Positions 51,739 through 59,493 of a stretch of 64,000 bases of DNA are shown piece by piece. The stretch comes from DASZTV01 sp035550655. Its GTDB lineage: Bacteria; Actinomycetota; Actinomycetes; JAFAQI01. Every line of letters starts with the position of its first letter. Position 1 is the first letter of the stretch. The notes below the pieces were generated by a model that was given only the letters and a program-made list of their open reading frames with translations, made no database searches and was not told where the DNA came from. Location: assembly GCA_035550655.1 (NCBI GenBank), contig DASZOU010000013.1, forward strand, positions 3,317 to 67,316, written 5' to 3'. Both the position numbers and the translations under genes were made by a program.

Positions 51739-52923
51739 TCAGGCAGGCACGCGAAGCAGCAGCGCGTCACCCTGGCCGCCGCCGCCGCACAGCGACGCCA
51801 CACCGAGCCCGCCACCGCGGCGACGCAGCTCGAGCGCCAGCGTCAGGGCCAACCGGGCGCCGGACGCCCCAATCGGATGACCCAGCGCGATCGCACCGCC
51901 GTTGACGTTGATCTTGTCCCACGGCAGGTCGAGCAGCTTCGCCGAATGCACGGCAACGGCGGCGAACGCCTCGTTGATCTCCACGAGGTCAAGATCCGAG
52001 GCGGACGCGCCGGCACGCGCGAGCGCCTTGTTGATCGCGTTCGCCGGCTGCGCCTGAAGCGATGCGTCCGGCCCGGCGACGACGCCGTGGTGGCCGATCT
52101 CCGCGAGCACGGTCGCACCGTGGCGCTCGGCGGCCTCGCGGGACATGACGACGACCGCGCACGCACCGTCGGAGATCTGCGAGGCGGACCCGGCTGTGAT
52201 GGTTCCGTCCATGGCGAACGCCGGCTTGAGCGCCCCGAGCCCCTCCAAGGTGGTGTCCGCGCGCACGCCCTCGTCGGTCGTGAACTGGACCGGCTCGCCG
52301 CGGCGCTGAGGGATGGCGACGGGAGCGATCTCGTCGTCGAAGCTGCCGTTCTTCTGCGCCGCGGCGGCGAGCTCGTGCGAACGGGCGGCGAACTCGTCCT
52401 GTTCGGCACGTCCGATCCCGAGCTTCGCGTTGTGCGCCTCGGTCGACTCCCCCATCGCGCACTGGTCGAACGCGCAGAACAGGCCGTCGTACGCCATCGA
52501 GTCGACGAGCTTCGTGTCGCCGTACTTGAAGCCACGCCGAGAGCCGGGAAGCAGATGCGGTGCGTTGGTCATCGACTCCATGCCGCCCGCGACGACGACG
52601 TCGTACTCCCCTGCGGCAATGAGCTGGTCCGCCAGCGCGATCGCATCGAGACCCGACAGACAGACCTTGTTGATGGTGAGCGCCGGAACCGACATCGGGA
52701 TGCCGCCTTTGACCGCAGCCTGGCGCGCGGTGATCTGCCCGGCGCCGGCCTGCAGGACCTGGCCCATGATCACGTAGTCGACCGCTTCCCCCGCGACGCC
52801 GGCGCGACCCAGCGCGGCCTCGATGGCGACGCCGCCGAGGTCCGCGCCGGAGAAGTCCGCGAGCGAGCCCTGCAGCTTGCCGATGGGGGTACGGGCACCC
52901 GAGACGATCACCGATCCAGGCAT
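51739..52923 (-). CDS. Acetyl-CoA acetyltransferase (thiolase)
   Basis: The 394-residue thiolase has the acyl Cys C88 in NKVCLSG, the EINEAFAA block, the catalytic His in NGGAIALGHPIGASGAR, and the C-terminal Cys in ASLCGGGGQGDA. That last segment differs slightly from the usual CGGGG-MG. It makes or cleaves acetoacetyl-CoA. ATG 52923 has TATCGT seven bases upstream. It heads the thiolase-meaB-marR run. Confidence 0.94.
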   Translation of the reverse strand: MPGSVIVSGARTPIGKLQGSLADFSGADLGGVAIEAALGRAGVAGEAVDYVIMGQVLQAGAGQITARQAAVKGGIPMSVPALTINKVCLSGLDAIALADQLIAAGEYDVVVAGGMESMTNAPHLLPGSRRGFKYGDTKLVDSMAYDGLFCAFDQCAMGESTEAHNAKLGIGRAEQDEFAARSHELAAAAQKNGSFDDEIAPVAIPQRRGEPVQFTTDEGVRADTTLEGLGALKPAFAMDGTITAGSASQISDGACAVVVMSREAAERHGATVLAEIGHHGVVAGPDASLQAQPANAINKALARAGASASDLDLVEINEAFAAVAVHSAKLLDLPWDKINVNGGAIALGHPIGASGARLALTLALELRRRGGGLGVASLCGGGGQGDALLLRVPA

Positions 52924-52930
52924 GCCTGAC

Positions 52931-52936
52931 ACGATA
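52931..52936 (-). promoter_or_regulatory. -10 element of the thiolase operon
   Basis: TATCGT on the minus strand lies seven bases before ATG 52923. Confidence 0.45.
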
Positions 52937-52985
52937 TGGGAATGAGCGAAGCGAAGCCGTTGTCCGGGTCGTTGGTGGGGTGCGC

Positions 52986-53420
52986 GTGACATCGACGCTG
53001 TTAACGCGGATCGACCACGTCGGCATCGCCTGCCGCGACCTCGAAGCCGCGATCGAGTTCTACGTCGCGACCTTCGGGCTCGTGGTGGCAGGCCGCGAGA
53101 CCAACGACGCCCAGGGCGTGAAAGAAGCCATGCTTCACGTCGCCGACGCCCCGGGCGGCGCGTCGTACGTCCAGTTGCTTGAGCCGCTGGGCCCTGACAC
53201 GCCGGTCGGCCGGTTCCTCGAGTCGAGAGGCGAGGGGGTCCACCACATCGGCTACGGAGTCGTCGACGTCAGCGCCGCCCTGGAGGAGCTCGGCGAGACC
53301 GGCATCAAGCTGATCGACAAGCAGCCGCGGCACGGCTCGCTCGGCGCCTCGATCGCGTTCCTTCATCCCAAGAGCGTCGGCGGGGTCCTCACCGAGCTCG
53401 TGCAGGCCGCCGGCCACTAG
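52986..53420 (+). CDS. mce: Methylmalonyl-CoA epimerase (VOC family)
   Basis: The 144-residue VOC-fold metalloenzyme interconverts the methylmalonyl-CoA epimers. Metal ligands are seen in RIDHVGIAC, VQLLEPLG, VHHIGYGV and the C-terminal LTELVQ. GTG 52986 has GGTGGGG a few bases upstream; GTG 52980 is an in-frame alternative. It is divergent from the thiolase-meaB-mutase operon, whose mutase neighbourhood fits its role. Confidence 0.88.
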   Translation: MTSTLLTRIDHVGIACRDLEAAIEFYVATFGLVVAGRETNDAQGVKEAMLHVADAPGGASYVQLLEPLGPDTPVGRFLESRGEGVHHIGYGVVDVSAALEELGETGIKLIDKQPRHGSLGASIAFLHPKSVGGVLTELVQAAGH

Positions 53421-53430
53421 GGAGCGACGG

Positions 53431-54366
53431 ATGTTCCGGGTCTTCACCGAGCCGCAGCAGGGCGCGTCGTACGAACAGCTGCTGGCAGTCGCCCGTACCG
53501 CCGAGGCGTGCGGCTACGGCGCCTTCTTCCGCTCCGACCACATCCTCAAGATGGGCGCGGTGAGCGGTCCGCCCGGCGTCACGGACGCCTGGACGACCCT
53601 CGCCGGGTTGGCGCGTGACACGTCGACGATCCGGCTCGGGACGCTTGTCACACCCGTGACCTTCCGCCATCTCGGCGACTTCACCGTCATCGCCGCCCAG
53701 GTGGACCAGATGAGCAACGGCCGCGTCGACATCGGGCTCGGCGCGGGCTGGTACGGCGCGGAGCACGACGGCTTCGGGATTCCCTTCCCCGAGCTGCCGA
53801 CGCGTTACGACCTGCTCGAAGACCAGCTCGCGATCCTCACCGGTGTCTGGTCCGCCCCCTCCGGCGCAACCTTCGAGTACCAGGGCAAGACGACCTCGGT
53901 GCAGATCGCAGCAGACACCGTGCGGCCTGCGCAGAACCCACGCCCGCCGATCGTGCTCGGCGGCCAGGGCGGCCCGAAGTCCGCACGCCTCGCCGCGACG
54001 TACGCCGCCGAGTACAACACCGCCTTCGTGCCGGTCGAGCGCATGGCGGCCACCCACGACAAGATCCGGGCCGCGTGCGAGAACGAAGGACGCGACCCGG
54101 CCACGATGGTCTACTCGGTCGCCCTCGTGCTGTGCTGCGGTGAGAGCGAGGCCGACGTGGAGCGGCGGGCCGCGGCGATCGGCCGCGACGTCGCGGAGCT
54201 GCGGGAGAACGGGCTGGCCGGCACACCCGAAGAGGTGCTCGACAAGATCGGAAGGTACGCCGAGGCGGGGGCCGAGCGGTTCTACGTGCAGGTCCTCGAC
54301 CTCTCCGACCTCGACCACCTTCGCCTCGTCGCCGAACAGGTCATGACACACGCGCCAGGCCGGTAG
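53431..54366 (+). CDS. Luciferase-like F420-dependent oxidoreductase
   Basis: The 311-residue LLM-class enzyme starts FRVFTEPQQGASYEQLLAVA. It has the flavin/F420-site blocks GYGAFFRSDHILKMG, IRLGTLVTPVTFRHL, DIGLGAGWYGAEHDGFGI and IVLGGQGGPKSARLAA. ATG 53431 follows the epimerase stop by ten bases with a GGGAG ribosome site, so the two are cotranscribed. The substrate is unknown. Confidence 0.9.
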   Translation: MFRVFTEPQQGASYEQLLAVARTAEACGYGAFFRSDHILKMGAVSGPPGVTDAWTTLAGLARDTSTIRLGTLVTPVTFRHLGDFTVIAAQVDQMSNGRVDIGLGAGWYGAEHDGFGIPFPELPTRYDLLEDQLAILTGVWSAPSGATFEYQGKTTSVQIAADTVRPAQNPRPPIVLGGQGGPKSARLAATYAAEYNTAFVPVERMAATHDKIRAACENEGRDPATMVYSVALVLCCGESEADVERRAAAIGRDVAELRENGLAGTPEEVLDKIGRYAEAGAERFYVQVLDLSDLDHLRLVAEQVMTHAPGR

Positions 54367-54372
54367 GCGCGC

Positions 54373-55092
54373 TCAGTGAACCGGCGGAACCGGCCACTCC
54401 CGCGGTAGCGGCGCGCGGCCGGGAGCGACCGCCTCGACGATGAGGTCGAGCACCTCCTCGGTGTAGCCGACCAGCAGGTGCCTTGCGCCGGGAACGTCAA
54501 CCACGCGCGCCTGCGGGATGGCCGCGAAGCGTTGCCGTGCTTCGGCGAACTGCAGGTAGTCGTCGAACTCAGGAATGATCGCGACGACCGGCTTCCCCGA
54601 CGCTGCCCACACGAAGAGGTCCGCTTCACCGGAGTACCGCAGCGGCGGAGCGATCAGCACGGCGCCGTGGACGCTTGGGTCACACCCGTGGCGTAGCGCG
54701 AGATCGGTGCCGAACGACCAACCGACCAACCACGGCGCCGGTAAGTCCCGGTACTCGACCAGGTCGAGCGCGGCTGCGACGTCGTACCGCTCGCTCTCGC
54801 CCTCACCGAACACGCCTTCGCTGCGTCCGGCCTCGCTCTCGGTGCCGCGTGTGTTGAAGCGGAGAACCGCAAGGTCGGCCAGCGCCGGCAACCGATAGCT
54901 GGCCTTGCGCAGGAGGTGACTGTCCATCATCCCGCCGTGGGTGGGAAGCGGATGCAGCATGACGAGTGTCGCGATCGGCGCAGCCGCCTCCGGGAGCGCG
55001 AGCTCGCCGACCAGCGCGAGCCCGTCCGCGGTGTGCAACGTCACCGCTTCGCGACGGGCCGGCAGCACCGTGTTCGCCCGGATCTGGCTCAC
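54373..55092 (-). CDS. Alpha/beta hydrolase (dienelactone-hydrolase-like)
   Basis: The 239-residue protein starts with a substrate-cap-free alpha/beta fold: LVMLHPLPTHGGMMDSH, RFNTRGTESEAG and the nucleophile elbow VGWSFGTD. The acid region is PEFDDYL and the His is in GARHLLVGYTEE. Nearest in style are short bacterial hydrolases with HPHP-type oxyanion loops. It converges with the luciferase-like gene, six bases away. Substrate unknown. Confidence 0.82.
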   Translation of the reverse strand: MSQIRANTVLPARREAVTLHTADGLALVGELALPEAAAPIATLVMLHPLPTHGGMMDSHLLRKASYRLPALADLAVLRFNTRGTESEAGRSEGVFGEGESERYDVAAALDLVEYRDLPAPWLVGWSFGTDLALRHGCDPSVHGAVLIAPPLRYSGEADLFVWAASGKPVVAIIPEFDDYLQFAEARQRFAAIPQARVVDVPGARHLLVGYTEEVLDLIVEAVAPGRAPLPREWPVPPVH

Positions 55093-55128
55093 CTCGGCCG
55101 CACTCCTGTCATCGGGGACCCCGCTCCG

Positions 55129-55395
55129 TCATCTGCGGCGTAGGCGGGCCTGCCAACACGGCGTGTGCCAGTGCCGCCGCCCCGCCTCATCGCCAGGGCG
55201 CCACGCCACGATGTGCGGCGTGCCCGGCCGAAGCTCCTGCTGACAGCCCGGGCACCGATAGGTCTTCACGGCGGCCTCCGCCGTCAGCGGCCGCACCAGC
55301 CAGTCGCCATCGGGATGCGACTCCTCCGTCGCCCAGCCGCCGGTCCGAAGCGGAGCCGGTGTCTCGTCACGACGGCGCGCGCGGCGCGGACTCAC
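55129..55395 (-). CDS. Small conserved zinc-ribbon protein
   Basis: The 88-residue protein has a metal-binding core: YRCPGCQQELRPGTPHIVAW and RRHWHTPCW, giving CxxC, two or three His and a final Cys. It belongs to a family common in actinobacteria, often labelled ATP/GTP-binding protein although no nucleotide motif is visible. Basic Arg-rich ends suggest nucleic-acid contact. GTG 55395 overlaps the stop of the upstream dehydrogenase by four bases (GTGA). Confidence 0.75.
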   Translation of the reverse strand: MSPRRARRRDETPAPLRTGGWATEESHPDGDWLVRPLTAEAAVKTYRCPGCQQELRPGTPHIVAWRPGDEAGRRHWHTPCWQARLRRR

Positions 55396-56969
55396 GGGGA
55401 GCTGTCAGGACCCGCCGCGGCAAGCTCGTCGAGCAGCGCACACGGTGCGAGTGAGGGCAGGTGGGTGGCCGCGGCCAGATGCGCGAGAACCGATCGTGCG
55501 TCGTCGGCTCCGACTGCGGCGAGCATCGCGAACGGCCCGTCGGGATAGCCGCAGCCGAGCCGCATCGCGACATCCACGTCCGAGGTGCCCGCGTAGCCGT
55601 CGTCGACCATTCGCACCGCGTCCCCCAGGTGCGGCAGGACGAGAAAGTCGACGATGTGCCCTGGCCGGTCGCGGCAGGCGATTGCGGCGAGGCCTGCATC
55701 TCGGGCTGCAGCGACAACCGTTGCGACCGCATCAGGGTGGCTGTGCAACGTCGCGACCACCTCGATCACCCCGCCGCGCGGCGAATGCGGAAGGTGCACC
55801 CCGACGATGTAGCCACGATCGGCGATCCCGGCGGTCATCGCGAGCACCGGCGCTTCATCAGTCGTCGCGGCCCCGATCACGGCGCCGGCCTTGGTGACGC
55901 GGATGACGCGGGCCAAGAGCTCGGCCGAAGCGGCGCGAGAGCTCGCATCGATGATGACGACATCGGCGTCAGCGGTCTTGTCAGGCTCAACCAGATCCAG
56001 CCCCGGCATCGCCGCGTGGAGCGCCGAAGCGCTGCTTGCCACCATCACGACGTTGGCGGTCGATCGCGAGCTGCCGGTCGCGAAGTCGGGCGCCGGCAAC
56101 GACGCCACCGGCTCCCCGACGTCGTACCGGTAGTAGCCGCGCCCTGTCTTGCGGCCCAGGTCACCGGCCATGACGAGCCGGCGGAGCAGCGGCGCCGGCG
56201 CATAGCGCTGGTCGCGTGTCTCCTCGAACATCGTCTCCATGACGTCGAGCGAGACGTCCAAGCCGATCAGGTCCATCAGCGTCAACGGGCCCATCGGCAA
56301 GCCACACGCTGCCACGATCGCGGCGTCGATGTCAGCGACAGCTGCCTGTCCGGTCTCTGCGGCGCGCGCCGCGGCATTGAGGTAGCCGAACAGCAGCGCG
56401 TTTGCGACGAACCCCGCCCGATCCGCCACAACCACCGGTGTCTTCCCGCAGCGTTCGGCAAGGGCGCGAACCGCAGCGGTCGCCTCAGGATCGGTGCGCA
56501 CGGTGTGCACGACCTCGACCAGCCGCATGACCGGGGCGGGATTGAAGAAGTGCATCCCGACCACTCGATCGGCTCGACCCGTGGCGGTCGCGATCCGCGT
56601 CACCGGAAGCGAGGAGGTGTTGGTGGCGAGGATGGTGTCCGGCGGGCAGATCGCGTCGAGGTCGGCGAACAACGCCGTCTTGATCTCCAGTCGCTCGGGC
56701 ACCGCCTCCGTCACCAGGTCCGCACGGCTCAGGGCCCCCCGGTCGGTGGTGAACTCGACCCGCCCAAGAATGGTGTCGCGCTCACCGGCGTCGAGCTTGC
56801 CGCGATCGACCGCCTTGCCGAGCGAGCCGGTCAGCCGCTTCTGCCCGGCCGCCAGCAGTGCGTCATCGATCTCGACCGCGACCACTTCGAGCCCGGCGCG
56901 GGCGAACACCTCGACGATCCCGGCACCCATCGTGCCGAGGCCGACGACTCCTGCCGTCCGTATCTCCAC
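55392..56969 (-). CDS. 3-hydroxyacyl-CoA dehydrogenase, double-domain (PaaH-like)
   Basis: The 525-residue enzyme oxidises 3-hydroxyacyl-CoA with NAD. The Rossmann start is VGLGTMGAGIVEVFARAG; catalytic and substrate regions are NTSSLPVTRIA and GMHFFNPAPVMRLVEV. A first C-terminal domain (GFVANALLFGYLNAAARA) is followed by a second, diverged copy near 440-520 (HIVDFLVLPHLGDAVRMVDD), giving about double the usual length of 285. GTG 56969 has CAGACT seven bases upstream; the longer frame above it is not supported. Confidence 0.9.
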   Translation of the reverse strand: MEIRTAGVVGLGTMGAGIVEVFARAGLEVVAVEIDDALLAAGQKRLTGSLGKAVDRGKLDAGERDTILGRVEFTTDRGALSRADLVTEAVPERLEIKTALFADLDAICPPDTILATNTSSLPVTRIATATGRADRVVGMHFFNPAPVMRLVEVVHTVRTDPEATAAVRALAERCGKTPVVVADRAGFVANALLFGYLNAAARAAETGQAAVADIDAAIVAACGLPMGPLTLMDLIGLDVSLDVMETMFEETRDQRYAPAPLLRRLVMAGDLGRKTGRGYYRYDVGEPVASLPAPDFATGSSRSTANVVMVASSASALHAAMPGLDLVEPDKTADADVVIIDASSRAASAELLARVIRVTKAGAVIGAATTDEAPVLAMTAGIADRGYIVGVHLPHSPRGGVIEVVATLHSHPDAVATVVAAARDAGLAAIACRDRPGHIVDFLVLPHLGDAVRMVDDGYAGTSDVDVAMRLGCGYPDGPFAMLAAVGADDARSVLAHLAAATHLPSLAPCALLDELAAAGPDSSP

Positions 56970-56998
56970 GCCCGCCAGTCTGCCGGATGCGGACGGGG

Positions 56999-57724
56999 CT
57001 AGCTTCGACCGCTGCCGAGGGTGGCGAGGAACTCCTTCAGGCGCTCCTTGGTCTCGGGCGAGGTCCACACCTGAAGGGCGCCGTCCGGCTCGCTGGCCAC
57101 GGCGCTGAGCGCGGGTGCGTGAAGGTCCTGCTTCGTACGGGAGTAAAGATTGGCCGGAGTTCGGGCCAGCTTGGCCGCTACCGTCGCGGCCTGCTCCAGC
57201 AGCTCGTTCGGATCCGCGAGCTCGTCGACGAGTCCCAGGCGCAGCGCCTCCTGGCGACCGACCGCGTCACCCAGCAGGACGGTCTTGGAGGCGGCCGGGC
57301 CAAGCGCATGCCGCACTATCTCGAGCGCGATCCGCGGGAACGCCACGCCGACGGGGAGCTCGGTGAGCCCGATCGTGCCGGCGGACATCAGCCGGTAGTC
57401 ACAGCCCAGCGCGAACACACAGCCGCCGGCGATCGCGTGGCCGTTGATGGCGGCGACCACCGGATGGGGGTAGCTGAAGACGGCATGGAACGCACGCGCG
57501 AGTGCGTGAAGAAAGCGCTCGGTGTAGTCGTCGCCGTCATCGATGATCCGGCGAAGGTCGACACCCGCCGAGAACGCACGACCACGGCCGGTCAGCACGA
57601 TCGGGCCAACAAGGCCTGCCAGCGTCGTCGTGATCGCTTCGACGAGATCGAGGTCGAGCGCGTTCACCGCGCCGTGATCGAGCTCGACGATCTTGATGTC
57701 GCCCACGTCATGAACGTTGATCAC
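56999..57724 (-). CDS. Enoyl-CoA hydratase/isomerase
   Basis: The 241-residue crotonase-fold protein has FSAGVDLRRIID and NGHAIAGGCVFALGCD as oxyanion-hole loops. TELPVGVAFP holds one Glu of the active site, but the second usual Glu is not obvious (PRIALEIV), so isomerase-like or other crotonase chemistry is possible. GTG 57724 has GAGGGGGA seven bases upstream. It precedes the hydroxyacyl-CoA dehydrogenase by 29 bases and is probably cotranscribed. Confidence 0.87.
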   Translation of the reverse strand: MINVHDVGDIKIVELDHGAVNALDLDLVEAITTTLAGLVGPIVLTGRGRAFSAGVDLRRIIDDGDDYTERFLHALARAFHAVFSYPHPVVAAINGHAIAGGCVFALGCDYRLMSAGTIGLTELPVGVAFPRIALEIVRHALGPAASKTVLLGDAVGRQEALRLGLVDELADPNELLEQAATVAAKLARTPANLYSRTKQDLHAPALSAVASEPDGALQVWTSPETKERLKEFLATLGSGRS

Positions 57725-57819
57725 GGCACATCCCCCTCAGTCCTCACGCGACGTGGCGCTCGGCGGGCGTTCCGGGAAGGTGATTGAACCCGTTCAGCAA
57801 CATCGCTGGCCCCCGGACG

Positions 57820-58680
57820 TCAGGACGCGAGCGCAGAGCCGCGCAACGTCGCGGTCATGGCGCCGTCGGCTCCGAACAGCCGCTCACGCCAGTGCGCGAC
57901 GAGCTCGACATTCGGCCGGTCGCTCGGATGGAAGCCACGCCGTTCGTACTCCTTGAGCTGCCGCCACATCGTGCGGCTGAAGAACGGCTGATGCTTGGCG
58001 TAACGCCAGCTGCTGGACAGCGCCCCAGGCCGGTACGTCGCGCGGTCGCGAAGCAGCGACACGGTGACCTGTAGCGCCGTGCTGGCGAGGAACAGGTAGC
58101 GGGCGAGCTTCATCGTGAAGATGCGAAGGCGCTCGCTCCCGCCGACGGCACGGTAGACGTCGAACGCAACCGCCTTGTGCTCGCTCTCCTCGAGCGCGTG
58201 CCAGAGAAACAGGTTGCGCACTGATTCATGACCGAACGAGGCTTGCAGCTCCGGATCGTTGAGCAGCATCTCCGCGAGCGTCGCGGTCACGTGCTCGAGC
58301 GCAGCGGTCGTCGCCAGGTTCGCGATCGGCGGCATGTGGCGCTCACGGAAGCCGATCACTCGCCGTACCAGCCGCTCGATCGCCTTGGTGTGGTAGCCGA
58401 CCGTGTCGAGGTGGCTGTTGAAGGCGCGGTGCTCACGGCCGTGAGTGACCTCCTGGCCGATGAACCCTGCAACCTGGTCACGGAGGACGGGGTCCTCGAT
58501 CTGGTCGCGGTAGTGACGCACCGACCTCACGAAGAAGTCCTCGCCGTCGGGGAACACCGCCGACAGCGCGGCAACGAGATGACTCGAGATCAGGTCCGAG
58601 TTGGCCGCAAAGTGGCGTGGGACGTCGTCGAAGGTTGGCTCCAGCGCGACCCGGCGCACCGGCACCTCGAGAGCGGACAC
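57820..58680 (-). CDS. PF10118 predicted metal-dependent hydrolase
   Basis: The 286-residue, mostly helical protein has ferritin-like metal motifs: FIGQEVTHGREHRAFN, ALEHVTATLAEMLL and WHALEESEHKAVAFDVY. It matches the PF10118 family annotated as metal-dependent hydrolase, whose chemistry is not established; a diiron oxygenase role would also fit these ExxH motifs. GTG 58680 has TAGGCT seven bases upstream. Confidence 0.82.
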   Translation of the reverse strand: MSALEVPVRRVALEPTFDDVPRHFAANSDLISSHLVAALSAVFPDGEDFFVRSVRHYRDQIEDPVLRDQVAGFIGQEVTHGREHRAFNSHLDTVGYHTKAIERLVRRVIGFRERHMPPIANLATTAALEHVTATLAEMLLNDPELQASFGHESVRNLFLWHALEESEHKAVAFDVYRAVGGSERLRIFTMKLARYLFLASTALQVTVSLLRDRATYRPGALSSSWRYAKHQPFFSRTMWRQLKEYERRGFHPSDRPNVELVAHWRERLFGADGAMTATLRGSALAS

Positions 58681-58687
58681 GTTGGCC

Positions 58688-58693
58688 AGCCTA
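58688..58693 (-). promoter_or_regulatory. -10 element of the PF10118 gene
   Basis: TAGGCT on the minus strand lies seven bases before GTG 58680. Confidence 0.45.
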
Positions 58694-58745
58694 TCGAGGA
58701 GATTTCTCGCGAAGTGTTCGTTAGCGCGTGCGAGGATGCGAAATC

Positions 58746-59492
58746 GTGACCGACCGCGACCCAGCCGCCGTTCCCGCGGCCCACGCCACCGACCTCCACA
58801 AGACCTATGGCAGCGGCTCAGCCGCAGTCCATGCCCTCGACGGGATCACCGTGACGTTCGCGCGCGGGCAGTTCACCGCGGTGATGGGACCGTCGGGTTC
58901 CGGCAAGTCGACGCTCATGCACTGCATGGCGGGCCTGGACCGCCCCACCTCGGGCCAGGCCTTCGTCGGTGAGCATGACATCGGCGCACTGGACGACAAC
59001 GGGCTCACCCAGCTTCGCCGCGACCGCGTCGGCTTCGTGTTCCAGTCCTTCAACCTCGTGCCGACATTGACTGCAGGCGAGAACATCACTCTTCCCGCCG
59101 ATCTCGCCGGGCACGCCGTCGACAAGGAGTGGTACGACTACCTGGTCGACCATCTCGGCATTCGCGACCGATTGTCACATCGGCCGAGCGAGCTCTCAGG
59201 AGGTCAGCAGCAGCGAGTCGCCTGTGCGCGCGCGTTGATCAACCGACCTGACCTGATCTTCGCTGACGAGCCGACCGGAAACCTCGACTCCAACGCATCC
59301 GCGGAGATGCTCGCGTTCCTGCAGCGCTCGGTCCGGGAGCTCGACCAGTCGATCGTCATGGTCACCCACGACCCGAGGGGCGCGTCGTACGCCGATCGGG
59401 TCGTCTTCCTCGCCGACGGCAGGATCGTCGGTGAGCTCGAGAACCCGACGGCCGACACCGTCCTGGAGCGCATGCGAACGCTGGGCTCCTGA
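58746..59492 (+). CDS. ABC transporter ATP-binding protein, MacB/LolD type
   Basis: The 248-residue ATPase has Walker A GPSGSGKST, Q-loop VFQSFNLVPTLTAGENI, signature LSGGQQQR, Walker B LIFADEPTGNLDS and H-loop VMVTHDP. The ATDLHKTYGSGSAAVHALDG start is typical of FtsE/LolD/MacB ATPases. GTG 58746 has GAGGA eight bases upstream. The permease ATG starts one base after its stop. Confidence 0.94.
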   Translation: MTDRDPAAVPAAHATDLHKTYGSGSAAVHALDGITVTFARGQFTAVMGPSGSGKSTLMHCMAGLDRPTSGQAFVGEHDIGALDDNGLTQLRRDRVGFVFQSFNLVPTLTAGENITLPADLAGHAVDKEWYDYLVDHLGIRDRLSHRPSELSGGQQQRVACARALINRPDLIFADEPTGNLDSNASAEMLAFLQRSVRELDQSIVMVTHDPRGASYADRVVFLADGRIVGELENPTADTVLERMRTLGS

Positions 59493-59493
59493 A

